Of a DNA stretch of 64,000 nucleotides, positions 17,452 through 27,133 are shown piece after piece. The DNA is from Methylococcus capsulatus str. Texas = ATCC 19069 (GTDB taxonomy: Bacteria; Pseudomonadota; Gammaproteobacteria; Methylococcales; Methylococcaceae). The first letter of the stretch is position 1, and each line of letters begins with the position of its first letter. Position numbers and translations under genes: made by a program. The DNA is taken from positions 248,001 to 312,000 of the forward strand of contig NZ_AUKJ01000016.1 of NCBI RefSeq assembly GCF_000424685.1, written 5' to 3'. The notes beneath the pieces were generated by a model that worked only from the letters and a program-made list of their open reading frames with translations, did no database searches and was not told the DNA's origin.

Positions 17452-18544
17452 GCGGGCCACCTTTCTCCGCCAGCAGTTCCCGGTAGACTGCCAGGTTCCC
17501 TTCGACCATGCCATCGACCGAGAACTCACGGTCGATCAGCGCCCGGCCGCGCTGGCCCATGTCCCGCGCCAGGTCCCGATCGTCGAGCAGGCGGCGGATG
17601 GCGGCGGCCAGGGCCGCGGCATCGCCCGGTGGGACGAGCAGTCCATTGTCGCCGTCGCGCACGGCTTCGGGAATCCCACCGGCGCGCGAGGCCACGATGG
17701 GGACGCCGGCCGCGGCGGCCTGCAGCAGTGAGATTCCCAGTCCTTCGCGCAGGGCCGGATGCACCACCAGGTCCAGGCAGGGCAGGATGCGCGGCAGATC
17801 GTCCCGGAAGCCGGCGAAATGGACGCGGTCCGCCAAGCCGAGGTGGCGTACGGTTTCGATCAGGGAAGATTCCAGCGGGCCCTTGCCGAACAGGAGGACG
17901 TGCAGGCCCGGATAGCGCCCGGTCAGTTCGGGCAGGGCTTCGAGCAGAAAGCGATGGCCCTTGCGTTCGATGAGCTGGGCGATCACGCCGATCACCGTGC
18001 AGTCCTCGGGCAGGCCAAATTCGGTGCGGAACCCGGGGCGGTCGCCGGGCTGGAGGAAAGGGGCCGGATCGATGGCGCTGCGCACGACACGCAATTTCGC
18101 CGCCGGCAGACCTTCCGAGGCGAGTACCCGCGCGATGCCTTCGGAAATCGCGACCACCCGGTCATGCAGACGGTATTTCACGGCGACGGCCCAGCGCATC
18201 TCGGGGTTGTCCTGACGCCTGGAATGAACCACCGGCACGCCGGCCAGACGCGCGGCGATGCCGCCCATGACGTCCGCCCCGATCCGGCTGTGCAGGTGCG
18301 CGAGGTCCGGCCGGACCCGCCCGATGATCCGGTAAAGCCGGCCGATGAGGCGGAAATCGAGGTCGCCGGACATCGGAATGGCATGCACCTCGGCATGGGC
18401 GGCGGCCTCCCGGGCGAGTTCGCTGCCGGCCGGGCAGACCAGTACGTTGTCTATCCCGCGCTGCTCGAGCCCTTCCAGCAGGTACAGCACCTGGCGGGCG
18501 CCGCCGTAGAGGTTTCTGCCGCCTTCGACGTGCAGCACCTTCAT
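17444..18544 (-). CDS. Glycosyltransferase, GT4-type (GT-B fold)
   Basis: A 366-residue GT-B glycosyltransferase. The N-terminal acceptor domain has EGGRNLYGGARQV and LAHLHSRIGADVMG. The C-terminal nucleotide-sugar domain has VIAQLIERKGHRFLLEAL, a sugar-binding VHPALREGLGISLLQAAAAGVPIVAS segment with the EGLGISLLEA-type Glu motif, and GGIPEAV. It is cytoplasmic or membrane-peripheral. It probably transfers a sugar from a nucleotide donor during cell-surface glycan assembly; donor and acceptor are unknown. It is divergent from the DegT gene and tail-to-tail with asnB. Confidence 0.88.
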   Translation of the reverse strand: MKVLHVEGGRNLYGGARQVLYLLEGLEQRGIDNVLVCPAGSELAREAAAHAEVHAIPMSGDLDFRLIGRLYRIIGRVRPDLAHLHSRIGADVMGGIAARLAGVPVVHSRRQDNPEMRWAVAVKYRLHDRVVAISEGIARVLASEGLPAAKLRVVRSAIDPAPFLQPGDRPGFRTEFGLPEDCTVIGVIAQLIERKGHRFLLEALPELTGRYPGLHVLLFGKGPLESSLIETVRHLGLADRVHFAGFRDDLPRILPCLDLVVHPALREGLGISLLQAAAAGVPIVASRAGGIPEAVRDGDNGLLVPPGDAAALAAAIRRLLDDRDLARDMGQRGRALIDREFSVDGMVEGNLAVYRELLAEKGGPLS

Positions 18545-18762
18545 CGGCGGTTCTCCCGTTGGGACAGGACGAAGGCCGTGGCGGCGGCTATAATCCCGCC
18601 GTTTCGGGCCAGGGAAACCGGGGGGATGCGATACGCGCAGGGCATGATCGGGTGGCTCTCCGAGAGGCCGTCGAAAGAACCCCGAAGTTTACACCAAGGC
18701 ATGGGGGACCGGGCTTCGCGGCTCCGGGTCACGGCACCAATCCGCAGCAGATACCACATCAC

Positions 18763-19944
18763 ATGACCAAGCAGACCAGCCCGGCGCTCAGGGAAGATTT
18801 CCTGGTTTTCGGCGCGCCCGCCATTTCCCGCGCGGAGATCGACGAAGTCGTCGCCTGCCTCGAATCGGGGTGGATCGGGACGGGGCCGCGGGTGGCCCGG
18901 TTCGAGTCGGATTTCGCCCGCTACAAAGGCGTGCCGGAACAGCGCGTCGCCGCCGTGAATTCCTGCACCGCGGCCCTGCACCTGAGCCTCCTGGCGTTGG
19001 GCCTGGAGCCGGGGGACGAGGTCATCACCACGCCGCTGACGTTCTGTGCCACCGTCAACGCCATACTTCACGCCGGACTCAGGCCGGTGCTGGCGGACGT
19101 CGATCCGGCGACGCTGAATCTCGATCCGGCGGCGGTGGGGGCTGCCGTCGGCGAGCGGACGCGGGCGATCCTGCCGGTGCATTTCGCCGGCCATCCCTGC
19201 GACATGGCCGCCCTGGGCGAAATAGCCGCCCGCCACGGCCTGCGCGTGGTGGAGGACTGCGCCCACGCCATCGAAACCGAATTCCGCAGCCAGCCCGCCG
19301 GCACCTTCGGTGAGTTCGCCTGCTTCAGCTTCTACGTGACCAAGAATGTCGTCACCGGCGAAGGCGGCATGGTGATCGGCAAGGATGCCGACAGCATCGG
19401 CCGGGTCAAGACCCTGGCGTTGCACGGCATGAGTCGGGACGCCTGGAAGCGCTTCGGCGACGAGGGCTTCAAGCATTACCAGGTCGTCGAATGCGGATTC
19501 AAATACAACATGATGGATTTGCAGGCCGCGATCGGCATCCATCAGCTCGCCCGGGTGGAGGAGAGCTGGCGCCGCCGCCGCGAGATATGGGCGCGCTACC
19601 AGGAGGCCTTCGCCGACCTGCCGGTGACCCGGCCGGCCGAGGCGGCGCCGGATTGCCGCCACGCCTACCACCTGTACACACTGCTGATCGACGAGAAGGA
19701 AACCGGTGTGAGCCGTGATGCCTTCCTGGATGCGATGACGGCGCGCAGGGTCGGGGTCGGCGTCCACTACCTCAGCCTGCCGGAGCACCCGTATTACCGC
19801 GAGACGCTGGGCTGGCGGCCGGAGGACTTTCCCCACGCCCGACGCATCGGCCGCCAGACCGTGAGCCTGCCGCTGTCGCCCGCCTTGAGCGACAGCGACG
19901 TCGCCTACGTCATCGACGCCGTCCGCGCCATCGTACTGCGCTGA
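18763..19944 (+). CDS. DegT/DnrJ/EryC1-family PLP aminotransferase
   Basis: A 393-residue pyridoxal-phosphate enzyme of the sugar aminotransferase family. The predicted Schiff-base lysine is Lys194 in SFYVTKNVVTGEGG, with the cofactor Asp in VVEDCAHAI and the substrate-loop VNSCTAALHLSLLALG. Family members transaminate nucleotide-linked keto-sugars to amino-sugars. The start MTKQTSPALRED was chosen because the upstream open frame (to 18559) has no family similarity and overlaps the divergent promoter zone. Flanking glycosyltransferases support a role in an amino-sugar-containing surface polysaccharide. Confidence 0.9.
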   Translation: MTKQTSPALREDFLVFGAPAISRAEIDEVVACLESGWIGTGPRVARFESDFARYKGVPEQRVAAVNSCTAALHLSLLALGLEPGDEVITTPLTFCATVNAILHAGLRPVLADVDPATLNLDPAAVGAAVGERTRAILPVHFAGHPCDMAALGEIAARHGLRVVEDCAHAIETEFRSQPAGTFGEFACFSFYVTKNVVTGEGGMVIGKDADSIGRVKTLALHGMSRDAWKRFGDEGFKHYQVVECGFKYNMMDLQAAIGIHQLARVEESWRRRREIWARYQEAFADLPVTRPAEAAPDCRHAYHLYTLLIDEKETGVSRDAFLDAMTARRVGVGVHYLSLPEHPYYRETLGWRPEDFPHARRIGRQTVSLPLSPALSDSDVAYVIDAVRAIVLR

Positions 19945-19969
19945 TCGCCCATTTCTTACACTCGGAACC

Positions 19970-21145
19970 ATGACAGACAAGCCGCTCAAGGTCCTCCATT
20001 ACTCGCCGGTCTGGCTGCCGCTGACCGAAACCTGGCTGTACGGCCAGGTCAGCCACCTGCCGGCCGGGTTCGAAAACCACGTCGTATGCCGCAGCGTCAG
20101 GAACCTGCACCAGTTCGAGGTGCCCAACATCCATTGCCTCAAACGGGAAAGCCCGGTCGGCTATCTGCTGCACCGTGCCCTGTTCCTGGCGGGGTTCCGG
20201 GAAGGATTCAGCTTTTTCGACCAGACCGCCGCCCGCATCCGGCCCAACCTCGTCCACTCCCATTTCGGCAACAACGGCTGGACCGTGCACAAGGCCGTGC
20301 GGCGTCTGGGTGTGCCCCATGTCGTGACTTTCTACGGCCAGGACGTGTCGCGGATGCCGGCGGTCAATCCGGCTTGGCGCGAGCGCTACCGGGAGATGTT
20401 CGCCGAGGAGGGGACGTTCTATCTGTGCGAGGGCCATGCCATGGCCAAAGCCCTGGCCGGCCTTGGCTGCCCCCCGGAGCGCATCCGGGTACAGCATCTC
20501 GGGGTACCGGTGGAGACGATCCGCTACCGGCCCAGGGCCTGGACGCCGGGCGCACCGTTGAAAGTGCTGATTGCCGCGAGCTTCCACGAGCGCAAAGGCA
20601 TTCCCTATGCCTTGGAAGCGCTGGCCCGGCTGAAGCGCGAGCTGCCGGTGGAAATCACGGTGATCGGCGATGCTGGCGCGTCGGAGGAAAGCCGGGAGGA
20701 AAAGCGGAAGATCCTGGCGGTGATCGAGCGGACGAATCTTGGACCGGTGACGCGCATGCTGGGGTTTCAGCCACATGAGGTGTTCTGGCGCGAAGCCTAC
20801 GCCAGCCACATATTCCTCTCCCCCAGCATCACCGGCCACGACGGGGATACCGAAGGCGGCGCCCCGGTCGCCATCATCGAACTGGCGGCCAGCGGGATGC
20901 CCATCGTCAGCAGCCGGCATTGCGACATCCCCGAGATCGTGCTGGACGGCGAGACCGGCTGGTTGGCCGACGAGCGCGACGTGGACGGCCTGCTGGACTG
21001 CCTGCGCCAGTGCCTCGCCGCGGCGCCCGAATGGGAAAGCATCCTCGCGGCGGGAAGGCGGCGCATCGAATCGGAATACGATGCGGCGACACAGGGGCAG
21101 CGTCTGGCCGGCATCTATCGGCAGCTGGTGGGTGCGGGACACTGA
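19970..21145 (+). CDS. Glycosyltransferase, GT4-type (colanic-acid WcaL-like)
   Basis: A 391-residue GT-B glycosyltransferase. The N-terminal domain has HYSPVWLPLTETWLYGQV and LVHSHFGNNGW. The C-terminal domain has IAASFHERKGIPYALEAL, and the donor-binding region SITGHDGDTEGGAPVAIIELAASG with the Glu motif is followed by IPEIVLDGETGWL. This arrangement resembles colanic-acid and exopolysaccharide glycosyltransferases of the WcaL type. It begins 25 bases after the aminotransferase stop, forming a probable two-gene operon. Specific sugar unknown. Confidence 0.88.
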   Translation: MTDKPLKVLHYSPVWLPLTETWLYGQVSHLPAGFENHVVCRSVRNLHQFEVPNIHCLKRESPVGYLLHRALFLAGFREGFSFFDQTAARIRPNLVHSHFGNNGWTVHKAVRRLGVPHVVTFYGQDVSRMPAVNPAWRERYREMFAEEGTFYLCEGHAMAKALAGLGCPPERIRVQHLGVPVETIRYRPRAWTPGAPLKVLIAASFHERKGIPYALEALARLKRELPVEITVIGDAGASEESREEKRKILAVIERTNLGPVTRMLGFQPHEVFWREAYASHIFLSPSITGHDGDTEGGAPVAIIELAASGMPIVSSRHCDIPEIVLDGETGWLADERDVDGLLDCLRQCLAAAPEWESILAAGRRRIESEYDAATQGQRLAGIYRQLVGAGH

Positions 21146-21393
21146 GTCGCGGGGGATGTGACATCGGGGGGACGCAGGAGCTCGTCACCCATCGTCAAGA
21201 GAGATTCGGGATGCTCGGCATCATTCTTCGAGCCCGAGGACAAACCTTGATACCGGCTGCACGTCCCGTCATCGGTCGACGGCTCGCGGCGGGTCCGCGT
21301 CCGGACCGCAATCGGATCGAGCAGGCACCGAAACGTGTCGGCGAATGAAACCCGTGCTGGAACTCCGGGATTTTCCCGCCTGCGGACACGAAT

Positions 21394-22947
21394 TCAGGTG
21401 AAAGTCAGCACCAGGTCCGCTCCCCGCAGGTATTCGGCTTCCTGTTCCAGATCGGCGCTGGTAAGGGGGTGATCGTTGATCCAGCCTTCGGGAAAGCGCA
21501 AGGCGATCGTATTGCCATGGCGCTCCAGTGTCGTGGGTGGCGGGACGTTGTGGCGGCTGCGGTTGAGGACGACGGCGAGCCGCAGTATGACCGCGAGGAT
21601 TTTGCCGGCCTCGTTCCAGGGGGCGGGCAATTCGCGGAACGACTTGGGCTGGAACTTCCGGCGGTGGGCGCGGATCAGCGCAGCGAGGATGTTCTGCTCG
21701 TGGCGTGAGAATCCCGCCAGATCGGCGTTGGCGGCGATGTAGGCGCCGTGTTTCTGGTACTGGCTGTGGGCTATGTCGAGGCCGATCTCGTGGAGTTCGG
21801 CCGCCCAGTCCAGCCAGAGGCGGGCGACGTCGCGGTCGATGGCGCTGGTCCAAGGCCATTGTTCGAACAGATGGCGGGCGGTGTCGCGCACCCGTCCGGC
21901 ATGGACGGCATCGACGTGGTAGCGCGCCGCCAGGGCCGAGACGCTGCGGCTGCGGACATCGTCGTCGAACAGACGGCCCAGCAGATCATACAGCAGACCT
22001 TCGCGCAGGGCGCCGTCCGCGACCTTCATGAGGGGGATGCGCAGCACGTTGAAGGCGGCATGGACGATCGCCACTCCCCCGACGATGATGGGCCGGCGCT
22101 CGAGGCTGAGTTCTGGCAGCGCCAGACGGTCGACGTGTCCGGCCGTAAGCATTGCATCCGCCAGCCGGTTCAGCCCTTCCGGGGTGATGCCGTCCCGGCT
22201 CCATCCTGCAGCCTGGATGATGCGCTGGACTACGCGCAAGGTGCCGGACGAGCCCACCGCTTCGTCCCAGTGGTCGCGGTTGAAGGCGTGTTCGATCGGT
22301 TCGAGTTCCTGCTCGGCGTGGAGGACGGCGCGCCGGAAGCGTTTGGATGTGATCTTGCCGTCACCGAAATGGGTGGAGCTCAGGGACACGCAGCCCAGGC
22401 GCAGGCTCTCCTTGTCGCGCGGAGTGTTGTCCACGCCGATGATGAATTCGGTGCTGCCGCCGCCGATATCCATGACCAACCGGCGCCGGCCATTGGCGGC
22501 CAGGCTCTGTGCGACGCCCAGATAGGTCAGACGGGCCTCCTCGATGCCGGAAATGACCTCGATGGGATGGCCCAGCGCCTGTTCCGCCATGATCAGGAAG
22601 GACTGGGCGTTGCGGGCGGCCCGGAGGGTATTGGTGCCCACGGCGCGGACGGTGCCAGGCGGCATGTCACGCACCCGCTGGCCGAAGCGTTCCAGGCATT
22701 CCAGCGCTCGCAACTGGACTTCCGGCGTCAGATTGCGCGCCGATGTGAGCCCAGCGGCCAGCCGCACCATTTCGCGCAGGCGGTCGACCACGATCAGTTC
22801 ACCACCGCGAAGGCTGGCGACGATCATGTGGAAGCTGTTGGAACCGAGGTCGATCGCGGCGACGAGTTCCGGCGGGGGGCGGCTGCCTTTGGGCCTGCGG
22901 TCGCTGCTGGTGGCCGGGGACGCGGCGGCGGGAGGGTTCTGATACAA
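21394..22947 (-). CDS. ppx: Exopolyphosphatase, Ppx/GppA family
   Basis: A 517-residue member of the actin-like ASKHA superfamily that hydrolyses terminal phosphates of polyphosphate or converts pppGpp to ppGpp. Two phosphate-loop motifs are visible: AAIDLGSNSFHMIVA near residue 30 and MDIGGGSTEFI near residue 160, with GIEEARLTYLGV between them. The C-terminal half is an HD-type helical domain (WAAELHEIGLDIAHSQYQKHGAYI). Length suits Ppx (E. coli 513) better than GppA (494). It is divergent from the ABC transporter pair with a 64-base intergenic region. The first 25 residues are low-complexity and may not all be translated. Confidence 0.9.
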   Translation of the reverse strand: MYQNPPAAASPATSSDRRPKGSRPPPELVAAIDLGSNSFHMIVASLRGGELIVVDRLREMVRLAAGLTSARNLTPEVQLRALECLERFGQRVRDMPPGTVRAVGTNTLRAARNAQSFLIMAEQALGHPIEVISGIEEARLTYLGVAQSLAANGRRRLVMDIGGGSTEFIIGVDNTPRDKESLRLGCVSLSSTHFGDGKITSKRFRRAVLHAEQELEPIEHAFNRDHWDEAVGSSGTLRVVQRIIQAAGWSRDGITPEGLNRLADAMLTAGHVDRLALPELSLERRPIIVGGVAIVHAAFNVLRIPLMKVADGALREGLLYDLLGRLFDDDVRSRSVSALAARYHVDAVHAGRVRDTARHLFEQWPWTSAIDRDVARLWLDWAAELHEIGLDIAHSQYQKHGAYIAANADLAGFSRHEQNILAALIRAHRRKFQPKSFRELPAPWNEAGKILAVILRLAVVLNRSRHNVPPPTTLERHGNTIALRFPEGWINDHPLTSADLEQEAEYLRGADLVLTFT

Positions 22948-23011
22948 TGGGCGGTCTCGGCTGTGGGGGAACGGACGTCTCCATTGTAATCAATCGAGCC
23001 GCCAAATTTCC

Positions 23012-23938
23012 GTGACGCCGGCCCTTTCCATCCGCGATCTCCGCAAGACCTACCGCAACGGCCACGAGGCTCTCAAAGGCATCGACCTCGATGTGGCGGC
23101 GGGGGATTTCTTCGCCCTGCTGGGGCCGAACGGCGCCGGCAAGTCCACCACCATCGGCATCCTGAGCTCCCTGGTGACCAAGGGTTCGGGCACGGTGCGC
23201 ATCTTCGGCCATGATCTCGACCGCGAGCGGGAGGCCGCCAAGCGCTGCCTGGGCCTGGTGCCGCAGGAGGTCAATTTCAACCAGTTCGAGAAAGTCATCG
23301 ACGTCGTGATCAACCAGGCGGGCTACTACGGCATTCCCCGTCGCGAGGCTCGCCGCCGCGCCGAGGAGTGCCTCACCCAGCTGGGGCTCTGGGACAAGCG
23401 CAACACCGTTTCCCGGCAGTTGTCCGGTGGCATGAAGCGGCGCCTGATGATCGCCCGGGCGCTGGTGCATCGGCCGCGGCTGCTGATCCTCGACGAGCCG
23501 ACCGCCGGCGTGGACATCGAGATACGCCGCTCCATGTGGGCGCTGCTGCGCCGCATCAACCGGGAAGGCACGACCATCATCCTGACCACCCACTACCTGG
23601 AAGAAGCCGAAAACCTCTGCCGCCATATCGCCATCATCAATCACGGCCGGATCGTGGAGCACAGCGACATGGCCAGCCTGCTGGCCAAGCTCGAGGCGAA
23701 CGCCTTCATCCTGGAACTGCGTCGCCCCGTGTCGGCGCTGCCCGAGGTTCCCGGCTATCGGCTGGAGCTGCGGGGAGATCGCAGCGTCCTGGCCACGGTG
23801 CCGACGGAGCTCGGGGTGCATGGCCTGTTCGACGCCCTCGGTCAGGCCGGCATCGAGGTGGCGAGCCTGCGCAATGCGGCGAACCGGTTGGAACAGCTTT
23901 TCGTGGACATGCTTGAGTCTTCCGAAGACGACATCTGA
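23012..23938 (+). CDS. yadG: ABC-2 type transporter, ATP-binding subunit (YadG-like)
   Basis: A 308-residue ATPase with Walker A GPNGAGKST, Q-loop GLVPQEVNFN, ABC signature LSGGMKRRL, Walker B LLILDEPTAGVD and H-loop LTTHYLEEAE. The start is GTG at 23012, which gives the conserved N-terminus ALSIRDLRKTYRNG. It is coupled to the permease 7 bases downstream, and the pair matches E. coli YadG-YadH in order and type. Exported substrate unknown. Confidence 0.9.
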   Translation: MTPALSIRDLRKTYRNGHEALKGIDLDVAAGDFFALLGPNGAGKSTTIGILSSLVTKGSGTVRIFGHDLDREREAAKRCLGLVPQEVNFNQFEKVIDVVINQAGYYGIPRREARRRAEECLTQLGLWDKRNTVSRQLSGGMKRRLMIARALVHRPRLLILDEPTAGVDIEIRRSMWALLRRINREGTTIILTTHYLEEAENLCRHIAIINHGRIVEHSDMASLLAKLEANAFILELRRPVSALPEVPGYRLELRGDRSVLATVPTELGVHGLFDALGQAGIEVASLRNAANRLEQLFVDMLESSEDDI

Positions 23939-23945
23939 AGCCGAT

Positions 23946-24710
23946 ATGACCTACCGCGTCGCTCTCCAGACCATCCTGTTCAAGGAAATCTACCGGTTCC
24001 TGCGGATCTGGCCGCAGACCGTGCTGCCGCCCGCGGTGACCACGGGGCTGTATTTCCTGATCTTCGGCACGGTGGTCGGCGCCCGGATCGGTGAAATGGG
24101 CGGCTTCAGCTACATCGACTACATCGTCCCCGGCGTGGTCCTGATGTCGGTCATCACCAATTCGTACATGAACGTGGTGTCTTCGTTCTATTCCACCAAG
24201 TTCCAGCACAATATCGAGGAATTGCTGGTGGCGCCGGTGCCCGATGGAGTGATTCTGGCGGGCTACGTCGGCGGCGGGGTGATGCGGGGACTGGTGGTCG
24301 GCGGGGTGGTGCTGGCGATATCGGCGCTGTTCGCGGATTTTCACCCGGTGCATCCCTGGGCGGTGGCGGCCATGCTCGTGCTGACCGCGACCCTGTTCTC
24401 CCTGGCGGGTTTCCTGAACGCGATATTCGCCAACAGCTTCGACGACATTTCCATCGTCCCGAATTTCGTGCTCACGCCGCTGGTCTACCTGGGCGGGGTG
24501 TTTTACTCGATCGAACTGCTGCCGGATTTCTGGCGGGAGGCCTCGCGCTTCAATCCCATCCTGTACATGATCAATGCCTTCCGCTACGGTTTTCTGGGCA
24601 TTTCCGACGTTCCGGTGGAGCTGGCCTTCGCCATGGTCGGGATACTGATCCTGGTTCTGACGCTGGCAGCCCTGATCCTGTTGCGGCGAGGGACGGGCCT
24701 CAAGACTTGA
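23946..24710 (+). CDS. yadH: ABC-2 type transporter, permease subunit (YadH-like)
   Basis: A 254-residue inner-membrane permease with six predicted helices. The N-terminal LFKEIYRFLRIWPQTVLPP and the ABC-2 motif SRFNPILYMINAFRYGFLG near the last helix are diagnostic. It pairs with the upstream ATPase. Its 3' end overlaps the convergent FNR-type gene by 11 bases. Substrate unknown; homologues are candidate lipid or drug exporters. Confidence 0.9.
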   Translation: MTYRVALQTILFKEIYRFLRIWPQTVLPPAVTTGLYFLIFGTVVGARIGEMGGFSYIDYIVPGVVLMSVITNSYMNVVSSFYSTKFQHNIEELLVAPVPDGVILAGYVGGGVMRGLVVGGVVLAISALFADFHPVHPWAVAAMLVLTATLFSLAGFLNAIFANSFDDISIVPNFVLTPLVYLGGVFYSIELLPDFWREASRFNPILYMINAFRYGFLGISDVPVELAFAMVGILILVLTLAALILLRRGTGLKT

Positions 24711-25437
24711 GCCAGGGGTCGCCTCGGGCGATCCGGTTCAGCGTGGCGGTATCGAGGATCTGGACGTTGCGACTGTTGATGGTGATGACGCCCTGGCTGG
24801 CGAACTGGCTGAGGATCCGGCTGACGGTTTCCAGTGCCATCCCCAGGTATTCACCGATTTCCTGCCGGGTCAGGCTCAGGCGGAACTCGGCTCCGGAGAA
24901 TCCGCGCTGCTGCAGGCGTTCGGACAGATCGGCGAGAAAGGCGGCGACCCGGGCTTCGGCAGGCCGTTTGGCCAGCAGGGCGAGGTCGGTGGCGCTGTCG
25001 ATACTCTTGCCCGCATGCCGGAACAGCTCGCGCAGGAGTTTCGGCACTTCCTTGCACAGGGAGTCCAGCTGGGCGGCGGGCAGTTCGCAATAGCTGAAGG
25101 TTTCCAGCGCGATGGCGGAACACTGGTGGATGTCCGTGGAGAGGCCGTCGAACCCGAGCAGTTCGCCCGGCAGCAGGAACGCGGAGACGAATTCCTCGCC
25201 GCGACGGTCCTGGGCGATCAGCTTGGCGGTGCCGGCCTTGATCGCGATGATGCCGCGGAAGGAATCGCCGCGCCGGTAAAGGTATTCACCGCGCGCCAGG
25301 GTCTTCCGACGTCCGACGATGTCGGCGATCCGGTCGACGTCGTCCTTGGCGAGGCCGCGCGGTATGCAGAGCGAATTAAGGCTGCAGTTGGTACAGGTGA
25401 CGCGGAGTTTTTGAGAGATGTTGGGCTGGTGTTCCAT
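24700..25437 (-). CDS. fnr: FNR-type oxygen-sensing transcriptional regulator
   Basis: A 245-residue CRP/FNR protein. N-terminal cysteines 15, 18 and 24 (CTNCSLNSLC) plus Cys106 reproduce the C-x2-C-x5-C...C ligand set of the oxygen-labile [4Fe-4S] cluster in FNR. A cyclic-nucleotide-type beta barrel is followed by a C-terminal HTH with LTRQEIGEYLGMALETVSR; the E..SR recognition residues match FNR and predict TTGAT-N4-ATCAA operators. The start MEHQPNIS at 25437 is chosen over an upstream Met at 25491 that adds an atypical basic extension. The GH57 genes lie upstream on the same strand, behind a terminator. Confidence 0.92.
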   Translation of the reverse strand: MEHQPNISQKLRVTCTNCSLNSLCIPRGLAKDDVDRIADIVGRRKTLARGEYLYRRGDSFRGIIAIKAGTAKLIAQDRRGEEFVSAFLLPGELLGFDGLSTDIHQCSAIALETFSYCELPAAQLDSLCKEVPKLLRELFRHAGKSIDSATDLALLAKRPAEARVAAFLADLSERLQQRGFSGAEFRLSLTRQEIGEYLGMALETVSRILSQFASQGVITINSRNVQILDTATLNRIARGDPWLKS

Positions 25438-25533
25438 GTCAGATCGGGCTGGTCCCGGCCGTTTCCTTATCCTTGACAAAGCGGACGCCACGCTCTAACA
25501 GGATGCCGGAGTTGAAAAACCAAAGGATAACAT

Positions 25534-25561
25534 CCGGAAGCCGTCCCAGGAGGGCTTCCGG
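25534..25561 (-). terminator. Hairpin terminator after the GH57 operon
   Basis: A perfect 9-bp stem CCGGAAGCC/GGCTTCCGG with a 10-base loop lies 21 bases beyond the GH57 stop on the minus strand. The downstream sequence is T-rich but not a clean T run. Confidence 0.6.
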
Positions 25562-25582
25562 TGAGGATATTTTGCGGTTTCT

Positions 25583-27043
25583 TCAGAATTCCTGCTGGAG
25601 GATGGTCAACGTACGGCGGCAAAGTTCCCGGCCATAGTCGGTCCACAGTCCCTGACCCCAGTAGCGGTAGCAGCTCGTCTGCGCCGTGAGGAGATGGAAC
25701 AGGGCCTTGCGGTAGCGGGGTTCTGCGGGGCTCACTCCGGCTTCGATGGCTTTGGCGTTGAACGCCACACTGGCTTCCTCCATCGGCCCCAGTACGTTCT
25801 CGTAGCCGCGCACCCAGGAGATGTCGTTGGTCCAGCTTCCGCCCTCCATGTGGAAGCGGTGGTCTTCCTTCTTCAGTTCCTCGATGGTATGGGCCAGCTT
25901 CTCCGGGTCCTCGCCCGGCTGGAAGCGGTCCCAGATTTTCTTCTGGTGGATGGGCTGGAGTTCGGGCAGGTCGGATTCCTGGATGCCCAAGCCGAACAGG
26001 AATTCCAGGTATTCGGTGGCATTCATCAGCGGGGTGTCGCTGTCGCTGGCTGCGCGCACCACCTCCATGAACTTGGGCGGGAATTCGTTCATCATCACCC
26101 CCCCGTTCTCGCCGTCGGCGATCTGGGTGACCAGGGGAGGGACGCTCTTGCCGGCCAGCTCCCAGCGCGAAAGGCCCAGTGCCTCATAGTAAGGCTGCAT
26201 CTGCGCGACCAGTTTGGTGTCGCTGCCCTGGGTCTTGACGATGGCGATGATGCTGACGCTTTCGCCGGCGGTATTGCGGCAGACCAGCCGGTGGGGCAGG
26301 TGTTTCAGTTCCGGCCCCCCGCCGTTGTCGGGGCGTTCCACCGTGTGCTCCTGCACCATCACCCACAGATAACCGCACTCCTTGAGGGTCTTGACGAATT
26401 CGAAGGCGACGTCGGGATGATTGGGCAGGGCCATCTCGGACGGTGAGAAACCCCGCACCCTTTGCAGAGCTTCCAGGCCGAAGATGCCGGCAAAATGCTG
26501 CTGCCAGGCCTTGACGTGCAGCCGGAAATCCTGACTCGGGGTGGACGGTGCGACGGCGTGTCCCCAAGGGCAGCCCAGCCACTCCACGGCGCGGCGGTAT
26601 TCGGGATGGCAGGTGATGGTTTTCAGACTGTCGAAAACGTCGTTGAGTCCCATCTTGCGCAGGCCGTGGAACAGCGTTCCGGAATATTCCAGCATCACCC
26701 GCGGTTCCTTGCCTTCCTGCATGAGCTGGGGGATGAACTCGCCCATGCGCTTGTAGCACCAGTGGAACACCGGCGCATTGTGGTTGTCGCCGATGTGCTG
26801 GTTTTCCATCATGTACTGGAGGTTGCCGATGATCTCGGCGCTGGCGAGGTCGCCGCCGCCGGCCGGGATGAGCGGCTGGTGCATGTGCAGGGCGATGGCG
26901 CAGGCGCTGCGGATGCGATCGAAGGCGATCGGGCTCGAAGGCCGGAAGACCTCTGGCGGGCGCCGCTTCAGCGCCTCGTCGATCGAGTTTTCGTTGCCGC
27001 AGATGTTGGGCAGGCCGTCGACGTATTCCGCGATCTCGGTCAT
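25583..27043 (-). CDS. Glycoside hydrolase family 57 protein (first of pair)
   Basis: A 486-residue GH57-type protein (retaining alpha-glucan-active family: amylases, branching enzymes, 4-alpha-glucanotransferases). Motif 1 is visible as ALHMHQPLIP, the nucleophile region as FSPSEMALP and the acid/base Asp region as ADGENGG. The C-terminal part has helical segments with LTAQTSCYRYWGQGLWTDYG, matching LLRAETSCNFYWGEDW of its neighbour, so the two are paralogous. The start at 27043 is supported by GAGGAG seven bases upstream; a Met 16 codons earlier is weaker. A role in glycogen or maltodextrin metabolism is inference. Confidence 0.85.
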   Translation of the reverse strand: MTEIAEYVDGLPNICGNENSIDEALKRRPPEVFRPSSPIAFDRIRSACAIALHMHQPLIPAGGGDLASAEIIGNLQYMMENQHIGDNHNAPVFHWCYKRMGEFIPQLMQEGKEPRVMLEYSGTLFHGLRKMGLNDVFDSLKTITCHPEYRRAVEWLGCPWGHAVAPSTPSQDFRLHVKAWQQHFAGIFGLEALQRVRGFSPSEMALPNHPDVAFEFVKTLKECGYLWVMVQEHTVERPDNGGGPELKHLPHRLVCRNTAGESVSIIAIVKTQGSDTKLVAQMQPYYEALGLSRWELAGKSVPPLVTQIADGENGGVMMNEFPPKFMEVVRAASDSDTPLMNATEYLEFLFGLGIQESDLPELQPIHQKKIWDRFQPGEDPEKLAHTIEELKKEDHRFHMEGGSWTNDISWVRGYENVLGPMEEASVAFNAKAIEAGVSPAEPRYRKALFHLLTAQTSCYRYWGQGLWTDYGRELCRRTLTILQQEF

Positions 27044-27133
27044 GGACAACTCCTCGAATTGGGACGGGGGGACGTAATTGACGTCCGGCAATGATACACA
27101 AGCGATCGGGCTTGATCGGTGTCTGCTGGCCGG

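Noticed and set aside
20920-21393. Extra gene between the glycosyltransferase and ppx
   Set aside because: The plus-strand frame at 20920-21348 mostly overlaps the glycosyltransferase in another phase, and its last 200 bases show no coding-like features.
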